Of a stretch of DNA of 64,000 bases, positions 27,610-36,500 are shown one piece after another (within the stretch, counting starts at the first letter, position 1; each line of letters begins with the position of its first letter). This stretch comes from Campylobacteraceae bacterium (GTDB lineage: Bacteria > Campylobacterota > Campylobacteria > Campylobacterales > Sulfurovaceae), in NCBI GenBank assembly GCA_027036015.1, contig JALVTH010000060.1, positions 1 through 64,000 on the forward strand, in the 5' to 3' direction. The position numbers and the translations under genes are program-made. Below the pieces are notes generated by a model that searched no databases, was not told the DNA's origin, and saw only the letters and a program-made list of their open reading frames with translations.

Positions 27610-28868
27610 TGTTAGATTTTTACTTTACATTACAAAAAGTTCTTAAAAACATTCCTTCACACAAAACTTTGCGCCAATTTGCCCTAAAGCATCAAGACTT
27701 AAAAAGCGAAAAACTTTTATTTTCATTTTTAAAAGAGCATTTACAAAACTTTTCACTACGCTATATTCAATGGTTTTATTTAATCTCTTTTATTTTAGGA
27801 ATTACCACAGCAATTGCTCTGCTTTCATACAATGGCAAAGAGCCAGTAAATTTATTCTATTTTTTATTTATAGTTATTGGAGTTCCTCTTCTTGGTGCAA
27901 TCTTTACAATCATTTCATTTTTTACTAATACAAAGCTTTTTATAGGAGCGATTTTAGAAAAAATAATTGTCCACTTTACAAAAGAAAAAATAAATTTTAA
28001 AAATAAAACATTGCAAAAATGGTTTGAACTAAAAACCTTACTTTTTGCTCAACTTCTTTTTGGATTTGGCTTTTTGCTTGGCTTTTTATTTAAAATAACT
28101 TTTAGTGATATTGCTTTTACTTGGAGTAGCACGCTTGATATTAGTGTCAACTTGCTTTACAAAATTTTACAATTCTTTTCTTTACCATGGCATGGGCTTT
28201 TAAACGATTATTTGTCAATTTCTTTAATACAGAAAAGTCAATTTTATCATTTGCAAAGTGCAAAGCAACACTTAATGCCTACTACTCTTTCTCTTTGGTG
28301 GAAATATCTTCTTTTTGCAAGCATTTTTTATATGATAATTTTACGTTTTATCCTCTTTGTCATTGCCAATTCTATTTATAAAAAAACTCTTAATAAAGCA
28401 ATTTTAGATGATGGAAAAGTTTTACTTCATTTCATGAAAACTCCTTTAGTTAGCACAAAAGAGCAAAGCAAAAAAGAGCCATTTTCATACAATCTAAAAA
28501 ACCCTAAACGCTTAAGCAAAACTTCTTTTAAAGCAGCAATTGCTTGGAACTTTACTGTAAATGAGGCTCTCATTCTTAAAGAAAAGTTTCCAAAAGGTGC
28601 AATTTATCCTTTAAGTGCGCTTGATAGCTTTGAAAAAGAAGATCAAATCTTACAAAACTTACCCAAAGAAGCTCTGTCAATTATTGTAAAATCGTGGGAA
28701 GCTCCTACAATGGACTTTATTGACTTTTTAGAAAAAGCTTATAAAAAATTTAATGATATTACCATCTTTTTAATTGGAGAAAATTATAAGAAAGCAAAAG
28801 AAAAAGAGCTTGCAATTTGGCAAGAGAGCCTTAAAAATTACCCATTTTTAAAGTTTGCCTTAGTATAA
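27609..28868 (+). CDS. DUF2868-like membrane protein
   Basis: Four or more TM helices; C-terminal soluble region; ATG overlaps upstream TGA. Confidence 0.5.
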   Translation: MLDFYFTLQKVLKNIPSHKTLRQFALKHQDLKSEKLLFSFLKEHLQNFSLRYIQWFYLISFILGITTAIALLSYNGKEPVNLFYFLFIVIGVPLLGAIFTIISFFTNTKLFIGAILEKIIVHFTKEKINFKNKTLQKWFELKTLLFAQLLFGFGFLLGFLFKITFSDIAFTWSSTLDISVNLLYKILQFFSLPWHGLLNDYLSISLIQKSQFYHLQSAKQHLMPTTLSLWWKYLLFASIFYMIILRFILFVIANSIYKKTLNKAILDDGKVLLHFMKTPLVSTKEQSKKEPFSYNLKNPKRLSKTSFKAAIAWNFTVNEALILKEKFPKGAIYPLSALDSFEKEDQILQNLPKEALSIIVKSWEAPTMDFIDFLEKAYKKFNDITIFLIGENYKKAKEKELAIWQESLKNYPFLKFALV

Positions 28869-28891
28869 TCTTTTTTAATAAAAGTAATAAC

Positions 28892-28936
28892 AAGCTTTCG
28901 AATTTGCTCTTTTTGTAACAGGCTAAATTCAAGCTT
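28892..28936. repeat. Inverted repeat in corA 5' leader
   Basis: AAGCTT(TC)GAATTT 28892-28905 and AAATTCAAGCTT 28925-28936. Confidence 0.7.
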
Positions 28937-28955
28937 ACAAAGCCAAAGGTTCATC

Positions 28956-29891
28956 ATGTATATTTTTACCAATACACTGCATCAAAAAGAGGAAATTTCA
29001 ATCAATAACGAAACGCAAATTATCTTTTCAACTGTTGATAACGAAAATATTATCCATTGGCTTAAAGAGCATGGATTTCACGAAAGTTTTATCGAAGATA
29101 TCCAAAGCGAAGAGCAATCCATTACATACGAAGAGACCGATAATTTTAAACTTTTGATTTTAAAGCACATTGGATTTGACGAAGAAGAAGATTTACTCTA
29201 TAAAGATAGCAACGTTGTAATTATTATTACCGAAAATAAATTTTTTATTTTAGCGTTTGAAAAAGAGATTATTCAAGAGCTTGCTAAAAAGTTTGCAAAA
29301 CGCCATAAACGAAAAAGAATAGAATTTGAATATGTTGCCTATTTGATTGCTGATATTTTAACCGATAGAACGATTTATATCATTGATATTATTGATGAAT
29401 CCTTAGAAGAGTTAGAAGATTCTATTTTTCATGAAGATATTGATGAAGATGATTTACAAAAAGATATCTACTATATTAGACGAACTCTTAATAAAATTGC
29501 CAAAGTTTCCATCCAAGAAAAAGATATTATCAATCGCTTTTACAACCACTTAAGTCCAGTGCTTAGAAAACGACTTAAATTTGAATTTATCGACTTAAAT
29601 GAGCACTTAAAATATTTGATAAACGAATCAAAATCTTTGCTTGATCGAACCGGCTATCTTTTAAACTTACATATGGGTATCATTTCTACAAAAATGAATA
29701 AAGCAATGCAGCGTTTAGCAGCAATTTCACTTATTTTCTTGCCACTAACTTTTATTGTCGGAAATTATGGAATGAATTTTGATAATATGCCAGAGCTTCA
29801 TTGGAAATATGGCTATTTATTTACTTGGATAGCCAATTTAACAATTGCAGCAGCAATCTATTATTGGCTTAAGAAAAAGCGCTGGATTTAA
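28956..29891 (+). CDS. corA: CorA-family divalent metal transporter
   Basis: C-terminal IFLPLTFIVGNYGMNFDNMPELHWKYGY (GMN motif) and two TM helices. Confidence 0.95.
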   Translation: MYIFTNTLHQKEEISINNETQIIFSTVDNENIIHWLKEHGFHESFIEDIQSEEQSITYEETDNFKLLILKHIGFDEEEDLLYKDSNVVIIITENKFFILAFEKEIIQELAKKFAKRHKRKRIEFEYVAYLIADILTDRTIYIIDIIDESLEELEDSIFHEDIDEDDLQKDIYYIRRTLNKIAKVSIQEKDIINRFYNHLSPVLRKRLKFEFIDLNEHLKYLINESKSLLDRTGYLLNLHMGIISTKMNKAMQRLAAISLIFLPLTFIVGNYGMNFDNMPELHWKYGYLFTWIANLTIAAAIYYWLKKKRWI

Positions 29892-30457
29892 GGCTTTTTT
29901 GCAATGATTGAGGCTTTTTTCATTTTATACTTTTCATACGGCTCATTCCAAAACTCATTATACTCAATCACTTCAAAATCATCAAAAAGCTTTTTTAGCT
30001 CTCCTTTTTGCAATAAAAAAGCCTTATTGCCCTTTTTTTCATTATTTTTATCTTCTACATAAGTTTCAACAACAATAATTCCGCCTTTAACCAAAGCGTT
30101 TTTTGCCCTCTTAATTAAGGCTTTATCAAGATAATTTATCTTTACTATCAAGCCATATTTGTTTGGAAAAATCTCAAAATTATCCAAATCAGCTAAAATT
30201 GGGGTGATATCAAGATTATTTTTCATACTTTTTAAATATTCAATCGCTACACTTGAGATATCAACTGCATCTACACTAAAGCCATTTTTTGCCAAAAAAA
30301 TGCTATGGCGTCCTCCTCCGCATCCTAAATCAAGAGCCTTTTTATTTGGTGCTAAAGAAGCTGCTTTAACAACACTTTTGGCAAGCTCTTGGCGCTTTAG
30401 GATATCTTGATTTTCTTGATACTTTTTATCCCATTTAATTTTATCTTGCAAACTCAT
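29888..30457 (-). CDS. Class I SAM-dependent methyltransferase (TehB-like)
   Basis: ALDLGCGGGRHSIFLAKNGFSVDAVDIS. Confidence 0.85.
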   Translation of the reverse strand: MSLQDKIKWDKKYQENQDILKRQELAKSVVKAASLAPNKKALDLGCGGGRHSIFLAKNGFSVDAVDISSVAIEYLKSMKNNLDITPILADLDNFEIFPNKYGLIVKINYLDKALIKRAKNALVKGGIIVVETYVEDKNNEKKGNKAFLLQKGELKKLFDDFEVIEYNEFWNEPYEKYKMKKASIIAKKP

Positions 30458-30672
30458 AAAATCTCTTCTATCTCTTTTGCAAGTTCATCTGCTTTTGTTT
30501 TAGTTTTATATTTAACATGTAAAAATGTTGCAATCAAAGCCAAAATAAAAGTTATTACACTTAACCAATAGCCATTAAGTGTTAAATAAGCATAATAATC
30601 AATCATTGCACTTGCAACCCCACAAATAATTAAATAGATAATAAAAAGTGCGATTTTATGCTTTAATTTCAT
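30454..30672 (-). CDS. Small membrane protein
   Basis: 72 aa, two TM segments, 4-nt overlap with downstream methyltransferase ORF. Confidence 0.5.
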   Translation of the reverse strand: MKLKHKIALFIIYLIICGVASAMIDYYAYLTLNGYWLSVITFILALIATFLHVKYKTKTKADELAKEIEEIL

Positions 30673-30681
30673 TGAAAACCT

Positions 30682-30891
30682 TTAATAGTTATGATATTTC
30701 CCCTCTTTTACCTCTTGCTTGATTTTATCAAGCGCTTTTTGCATTATATCAACAAGTAATTGTGCTAATTTATCATCATCAGCTTCTGGAATATCCCAAT
30801 CTGAAATTTTCATATTTGCTTTAAAAAGCGCTCTTAATTCATTTTCTATCTCTTCTTGTCTTGCTACAATCTCTTTTTCTTCTGGGCTCAT
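30682..30891 (-). CDS. Hypothetical small protein
   Basis: 69 aa, GGAG-type RBS upstream. Confidence 0.5.
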   Translation of the reverse strand: MSPEEKEIVARQEEIENELRALFKANMKISDWDIPEADDDKLAQLLVDIMQKALDKIKQEVKEGKYHNY

Positions 30892-30949
30892 TATTACTCC
30901 TTTTTTCTTTTTATTATACTTTAATTTTTCAAATTTTTTGCAATCTAAG

Positions 30950-31327
30950 TTACAAAATTAGCATACTTGCAATTAAAACAATTCCAATAAAAGCAATAAA
31001 CAAAGATAAATAAAAAAATATTTTTTTATCACTATCAAACTTCTCTTTTTGCAAATGCTCAATCCATTTTATATAGTAAAAATAGGTATAAATAGCAAGT
31101 AATATTCCAGCAATAATAATTGCAATACCCAAATATTTATAAAATGCTACATGAACTAAATGCAAAAGCTCACTCTTTTTTAAACCAGACATTGCTACAA
31201 GTCGTAAAAAAAGTTCAAACTTTTCAACAACAAAACCTAAAATAATTAAAGATATAGCAACGCCAATAAAACCTGTTGCAGCTCTTTCAACAGCCATTAA
31301 ATCTTTTGGATCAATTTGCTTTTTCAT
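30950..31327 (-). CDS. Hypothetical DUF202-like membrane protein
   Basis: ERAATGFIGVAISLIILGFVVEKF...three TM helices. Confidence 0.5.
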   Translation of the reverse strand: MKKQIDPKDLMAVERAATGFIGVAISLIILGFVVEKFELFLRLVAMSGLKKSELLHLVHVAFYKYLGIAIIIAGILLAIYTYFYYIKWIEHLQKEKFDSDKKIFFYLSLFIAFIGIVLIASMLIL

Positions 31328-32046
31328 TTACAACACACCTCAACGACCTCTTGGGTCTCAATACAAAATGCGCTTAATTTTCCAAAACCTTCCTCTTTTT
31401 TATAACAGCCCCTATCAACATTTACAAAATTTGCTCCCCTCATAACACCATTTGCTTGAGGCGTATGACCAAAAATATTAAAAATTGCACTCTCTTTTGG
31501 AACTTCCTTTCGATTCCAAAGCGCTCTATCTTCAAAAATTTTTCTTAAGATGCCAATGTCTTTATACTCCCAAACCGAAGCAACTTGTGCATGCGAAACT
31601 ACTACTGGCAAATTATTAATTTCTAAAGGAAGCTCAAGATATAAGGGTAAACTCTCCATCCACTCAATATCTTTTTCAAAAGCTTTAAGCGCTTTTGTTA
31701 CATTTAATTTTTTTTGCCAGGTTCCATCGACAAATTCTACCAAGCCATACGAAAGGAACGTCTTTAATCCGCCATTTTGCAGCCATAAATCATAAAAGCT
31801 TATAGCTTTGTTTTCTCTTATGGCTTTTATAATCTGCTTCCCAGATTCAATCATCATAGCTTCATGATTGCCACGAACACAAAGGTAGTTATTCTCTCTT
31901 ACAAAGGCAACAATCTCTTTGCTTTTGTCTCCTCTATCAATTAAATCTCCAACAAAAATTGGCTCTATTTCATTTGGTAACTTATAAAAAAGCCTCATCA
32001 AAGCATCAAAATTACCATGCACATCACCAATAACAAAATGCTTCAT
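31324..32046 (-). CDS. Calcineurin-like serine/threonine phosphatase
   Basis: VIGDVHGNFDALM, FVGDLIDRGDKS, VRGNHEAMM, FGHTPQANG. Confidence 0.9.
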   Translation of the reverse strand: MKHFVIGDVHGNFDALMRLFYKLPNEIEPIFVGDLIDRGDKSKEIVAFVRENNYLCVRGNHEAMMIESGKQIIKAIRENKAISFYDLWLQNGGLKTFLSYGLVEFVDGTWQKKLNVTKALKAFEKDIEWMESLPLYLELPLEINNLPVVVSHAQVASVWEYKDIGILRKIFEDRALWNRKEVPKESAIFNIFGHTPQANGVMRGANFVNVDRGCYKKEEGFGKLSAFCIETQEVVEVCCK

Positions 32047-32873
32047 TGCTCAAGTCTTACAAACAACTCTCTTGCTACATCATTGGCACTATAATATTCA
32101 TCCTCATATCCTTCAAGCTCTGCCTTTTCATAAAAGTGATGCATTCGTAAAAGCTGTTTCCAAAAGTAGCTTTCATGTATGCTTTGAGTTAATTCTTGCA
32201 AAAAAAGTAGTTTAACTCCTCTGTTTTCAAAAAGAATATTTTGTTTAAGAACATTAATCGCTTTTTTTAAATGACCACTATAAAAATAGAATAAAAAACT
32301 CTCCACAATAGGAGCAAGTTTCTCTTCATCACTTACTGTTAAAAAACCATTTTTATCAAGTTTTATAGATACTTTTTTTAAAGGAGTCTTATTCTTATTA
32401 ACCATACCAATTAGTTTGGGACGCAAAATAAGCTTTTCATTTTTATAAGAAGCTACAATCTTTATCCAAGGAGAATTGACAAAAGAGCTTAAAAAGTAAG
32501 AATAGGAATCATCATAAAAAATCCACTCTTTTATGCCATCATTATCTAAATCTTTAAAGCTAATTTCATATGCATTATTTAAAAAAATCGCACTCACACT
32601 TGGATTTTTCTTTTTAAAATTAATAATATAAAGCTTAAAACAACAGTGCGCACCTCCACTCCATCCAAGTAAAACCTTTTCTTTTATACCATCTTTATTA
32701 ATATCGCCTTCAAAAACTTCGTAAAATTGAGACTTTGTATCTTTAAAGATAACTTTTTTCTCTTGCAGCACTTTTAAAGTGCTAAGCATTAGCGTATCGT
32801 TTTTTTCTATATCAATCGTTATCTTTGCTAAAGCTGCGTGAACAAGTAAAAGCAAAAAGAGTATAACTTTCAT
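32043..32873 (-). CDS. Hypothetical secreted protein
   Basis: Signal peptide; EF-hand/FG-GAP-like DINKDGIKEKVLLGWSGG, DLDNDGIKEWIFY. Confidence 0.55.
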   Translation of the reverse strand: MKVILFLLLLVHAALAKITIDIEKNDTLMLSTLKVLQEKKVIFKDTKSQFYEVFEGDINKDGIKEKVLLGWSGGAHCCFKLYIINFKKKNPSVSAIFLNNAYEISFKDLDNDGIKEWIFYDDSYSYFLSSFVNSPWIKIVASYKNEKLILRPKLIGMVNKNKTPLKKVSIKLDKNGFLTVSDEEKLAPIVESFLFYFYSGHLKKAINVLKQNILFENRGVKLLFLQELTQSIHESYFWKQLLRMHHFYEKAELEGYEDEYYSANDVARELFVRLEQ

Positions 32874-32894
32874 GCACTACTTTCTTTCTTAGCA

Positions 32895-33446
32895 TTATAC
32901 CCTTTTATCAATTAGTTTTACTCCAGCAAGTAAGGCAATTCCATCAAAAAGCAAACTCACTCCAATAAAAAGCCCAACCATAAAAACGGAGCTAAATGGC
33001 CACCCTACAATAAAAAGCAACGCTAAAACAAACGACGTTAAACCATTAAAAAACCACCAACCCCAACCAGTAAGCGGCTTTAACTCAAAAGCAATCATAA
33101 AAGAAGCAAAAGCATCCATTAAAAAATAGATTGCAAACAAAAGCCCAATTACAGCAATTGCACTTTTTGGATAATAAAGCATTAAAAGGGGCATGACAAT
33201 TAAAATAAAGCTTTTAAGCCATCCACTCCAATCACTTGGATTAATTTTATATGTAAAAAAAGCCGAAATAAGCCCTAAAAAAAGCATGCTAAAAGCTAAA
33301 AAAGCCAACGCAGTCTCACTCATAAAAACTGGATAAATAATTCCAATTAACCCTAAAACAATAAAAATAATTCCTGTAACTTTTGCCGCTTTTTTAAAAG
33401 ACTCTATAATATCAGCATTCAGATCGACTAAAGAATAGTTCCACAT
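32895..33446 (-). CDS. HdeD/DUF308 family membrane protein
   Basis: Six TM helices; GIIFIVLGLIGIIYPVFMSETALAFL; LLFDGIALLAGVKL. Confidence 0.75.
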   Translation of the reverse strand: MWNYSLVDLNADIIESFKKAAKVTGIIFIVLGLIGIIYPVFMSETALAFLAFSMLFLGLISAFFTYKINPSDWSGWLKSFILIVMPLLMLYYPKSAIAVIGLLFAIYFLMDAFASFMIAFELKPLTGWGWWFFNGLTSFVLALLFIVGWPFSSVFMVGLFIGVSLLFDGIALLAGVKLIDKRV

Positions 33447-33510
33447 TTTGTCCTCCTTTTTTCAAAGTATAGGGCAAAATGCAAAAAAGTTTTGCTACTT
33501 AAGTTTCAAT

Positions 33511-34068
33511 CTATCGTAAAACTTTTATTTTTGGACAATTTTTTATAAAAGATACTCTATTAGAATTAGAAACACCATACCAATGGTTAAAAAGAACTTT
33601 ACTTTTTTGTAAAATCAAACTTCCATTATTTTCTACTACCTCGCACATATATTTTTTAGCAAAAATTAATTGACAACGAGTTGCTTCATCTATTTTACAT
33701 CCCTTTGGAAGATAAAAAATCTCTCTTGCAGGAGCTACATTTAATAAAATCTCATCAAAATCTTTTTTAGGCATTATTAAAATATTTTTTTCAAAGGCTT
33801 TGTTTAATATATTTTTGACTTTTTTAGCAGGAATTATAATGGCTTTTCCTTTGCGCGTAAATGCAAAATCTCCTTTTTTAAAACGAAGATAAGGAATTTT
33901 CCCATCTTCATATTCTACTTGTAACCCCTCTTCTTGGGCCAATTTTTCCAATCTTTTAAAATCAACTGCAATTGTTTTTTTATTAAAATAAATTGTCAAA
34001 GCATTTGGAAGCAGTGGGCAAGCTAAAGCAAAAATTATCAAGAAAAAAAGAGTAACAAAGCTTTTCAT
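33511..34068 (-). CDS. Hypothetical secreted protein
   Basis: Signal peptide, 185 aa, next to the lipoprotein hydrolase. Confidence 0.5.
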   Translation of the reverse strand: MKSFVTLFFLIIFALACPLLPNALTIYFNKKTIAVDFKRLEKLAQEEGLQVEYEDGKIPYLRFKKGDFAFTRKGKAIIIPAKKVKNILNKAFEKNILIMPKKDFDEILLNVAPAREIFYLPKGCKIDEATRCQLIFAKKYMCEVVENNGSLILQKSKVLFNHWYGVSNSNRVSFIKNCPKIKVLR

Positions 34069-35319
34069 TTAAAATCCTTTTGTAAATATTCTATCTTTAA
34101 TAAAAAGCTCTCCTGCATACCAATAAGCATATGGAGCACACTCTACATGCGTTAATTTTTTTGGAATATTAAGTGTTTCTTCTAAAGGGATCAATTCTAC
34201 ACTTTTTGCACCTAAACTATAAAAAGCATTCAAAGCAGCTTGAGATATTTGATATGGCACAACATCATCCCCTTTACAATGAACTAATTTCACTTTTGTT
34301 TGAGGAGCAAAATCTACGACGCTATTTTCTTTAAGCATAAGTTGAAACCAAGAGCCCTCATAATTATGAATGATATTTTGTGTAAAAAGTTTATCTACTT
34401 CTTTGGGTAATTTATCATCAATTTGTTTACTCGTATGATTTTTGTCATAAAGTTGATCTAAATTTGAAGCATAAGGTTCGTTAATTAATTCTTTTACAAA
34501 TTGTAAATAATTTTGCTTATCTTTAGATTTTGCTTTGGAATAAGCATACGCAACCGCTGCAATAAAAGATGGACGATTTATTTGAGACAAAGACAATACA
34601 CCTTTAGCAATCGGATCTAAAAGATAAGGTCCAGCCATTGGAGTGGCCATTTTTATAAAAAAGTTTTCTTTTTCAAACTCTTTTAAGGCTGCAAGTGCAA
34701 CATATCCTCCTTGCGAATATCCTGTTAAATAATTTAAACCATTCGTTTTAATGCCTTTATGTTTTAAAAAGCTCAATGCCGCTTTTGTAAAATCTACCAC
34801 AGCTTTTGCAGAAGATTTTTTTAACAAATATGGATGATAATGGCCTTTTGAGATACCATATCCAATATAGTCTGGCTCAAGCGTTACAAAACCATCTAAT
34901 CCGCTAAAAATAACTTCTTCATTTACTGGCTTCATTGCTTTTTTAATGGCTACGCTTGGAGCTTCATCATTACTAAAAATGGTTCCATGGCAATCTATAA
35001 CGACGCCAAAGCCATCATTTATCATTTTATTAAAACTCTTTTGCAAAGAATCCTCAATTCCAAGATCGCTTGGGATAACCACAACTCCACTTGCTTTTAC
35101 TTTTTTCCCCTCTTCATCAATAGTCGTATAAGTTAGTTCATAAACTTTTATGCCATATACCGTTTGATTTGGAGTAATTTTACCTTCTTTTAATAACTCC
35201 TCTTTTAAAAGATTAGCTGGATAATTTGCTATTAATTTAGCATTTTTTTCAGAAGAATCGCCACAACCGCTTAATACAAAAAGCATCAAAAATGTAAAGA
35301 AAACAATAAACTTTTTCAT
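34069..35319 (-). CDS. Lipoprotein alpha/beta hydrolase (secretory-lipase-like)
   Basis: LFVLSGCGDS lipobox; NYLTGYSQGGYVALA; VKLVHCKGDDVVPY. Confidence 0.8.
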   Translation of the reverse strand: MKKFIVFFTFLMLFVLSGCGDSSEKNAKLIANYPANLLKEELLKEGKITPNQTVYGIKVYELTYTTIDEEGKKVKASGVVVIPSDLGIEDSLQKSFNKMINDGFGVVIDCHGTIFSNDEAPSVAIKKAMKPVNEEVIFSGLDGFVTLEPDYIGYGISKGHYHPYLLKKSSAKAVVDFTKAALSFLKHKGIKTNGLNYLTGYSQGGYVALAALKEFEKENFFIKMATPMAGPYLLDPIAKGVLSLSQINRPSFIAAVAYAYSKAKSKDKQNYLQFVKELINEPYASNLDQLYDKNHTSKQIDDKLPKEVDKLFTQNIIHNYEGSWFQLMLKENSVVDFAPQTKVKLVHCKGDDVVPYQISQAALNAFYSLGAKSVELIPLEETLNIPKKLTHVECAPYAYWYAGELFIKDRIFTKGF

Positions 35320-35402
35320 CTCTCACCCCTTTTAAATTTTTCTTATTAATTATATAATATTTTTTGAAATATCTTTCAAAAATTTGCAAAAAAGGATATT
35401 TT

Positions 35403-35840
35403 ATGCTTATTAATCGCTTTCCAAAAATGGCTGCTTTGCAAAATAAAAGAGCTCTAAGTTTAGGATATGATAAAGATTTAGCAAAAGCTATTGCAATTGC
35501 TGAGGCTGTTAAGTATGCAATTTTTAAAAATATCCATAAAAAAAAGCAAAAAGAAAAAGCTGCTTTAAAAACTCAAGTCCCTTTAAAAATTGATAATAAA
35601 ACCTTTGCTTTATTTAAACTCCAAGCCTTCAATGGTTTACCCTTTGTGGGCAATAAAACTTATACTTCTAAAGAATACGATAAGGCTTTATATGGGCGCT
35701 TTGGCAAAGCAATAGCTCAAAAAATAGAAGAGTGGGCAAAAGATATAATTTACCAATGTCCAAAAGAGTATTTAGAAAATGAGAGCAAATTTTTTAATGA
35801 ATGTTGGAAGGTACATAGAGACGAAAATCCTTTGATATAA
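35403..35840 (+). CDS. Hypothetical protein
   Basis: ATG 35403 with AAAGGA upstream; 145 aa. Confidence 0.5.
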   Translation: MLINRFPKMAALQNKRALSLGYDKDLAKAIAIAEAVKYAIFKNIHKKKQKEKAALKTQVPLKIDNKTFALFKLQAFNGLPFVGNKTYTSKEYDKALYGRFGKAIAQKIEEWAKDIIYQCPKEYLENESKFFNECWKVHRDENPLI

Positions 35841-35888
35841 GTTAACGACTTGTCAAGAAAAATGTATAATAGAAAAAAAGGAGTTTCT

Positions 35889-36129
35889 ATGCAAACGATT
35901 CAAATTGGAAAATTTAAAGCAAATTTATCTGAAATTTTAGAAAAAGTTCAAAACCAAGGAGAGAAGTTTATTATTGAATATGGAAAAAACGCAAAAAAAT
36001 TGCTATGTTAATTCCTTATAAAGAAGAAAGAAAAAAAGAAAATTTGGACAATTAAAAGGAAAAATCACTATTCCTGAGAATTTTGACGAAGAAAATAAAG
36101 AGATAAATGAACTTTTTTATGGAAATTAA
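35889..36129 (+). pseudogene. Phd/YefM-type antitoxin, decayed (at least two frameshifts)
   Basis: MQTIQIGKFKANLSEILEKVQNQGEKFIIEYGKNAKK | IAMLIPYKEERKKE | FGQLKGKITIPENFDEENKEINELFYGN*, each bar a frame change. Confidence 0.8.
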
Positions 36130-36130
36130 A

Positions 36131-36499
36131 ATGGATATTTTAATCGATACACATATTTTTTGTGGCTTGCTGGAACGCCTGAAAAAATTAATAAAAGACA
36201 TATGCAGTTACTTGAAAATTTAAACAATAATATCTATTTAAGCGCCATAAGTATTGTTGAAATAATGATTAAAATTGATAGGAAATTTACATTTTGATGC
36301 CGATATTTTAGAACTTTTAAATCAAATGGGTATAGAGGTATTAAGTTTTGATAGTAAAAGTGCTTTACTATTAGAAAAACTTCCATTGCATCATAAAGAT
36401 CCTTTTGATAGAATAATTATTACTCAAGCTATCTCAAATGACTACAAAATAATCACTGCCAATAATTAATTTAAATTTTATGGATGTCAATTATTATAA
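36131..36499 (+). pseudogene. PIN-domain (VapC/PhoH-like PIN) toxin, decayed
   Basis: MDILIDTHIF | LWLAGTPEKINKRHMQLLENLNNNIYLSAISIVEIMIKI | IGNLHFDADILELLNQMGIEVLSFDSKSALLLEKLPLHHKDPFDRIIITQAISNDYKIITANN*FKFYGCQLL*. Confidence 0.85.
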
Positions 36500-36500
36500 A

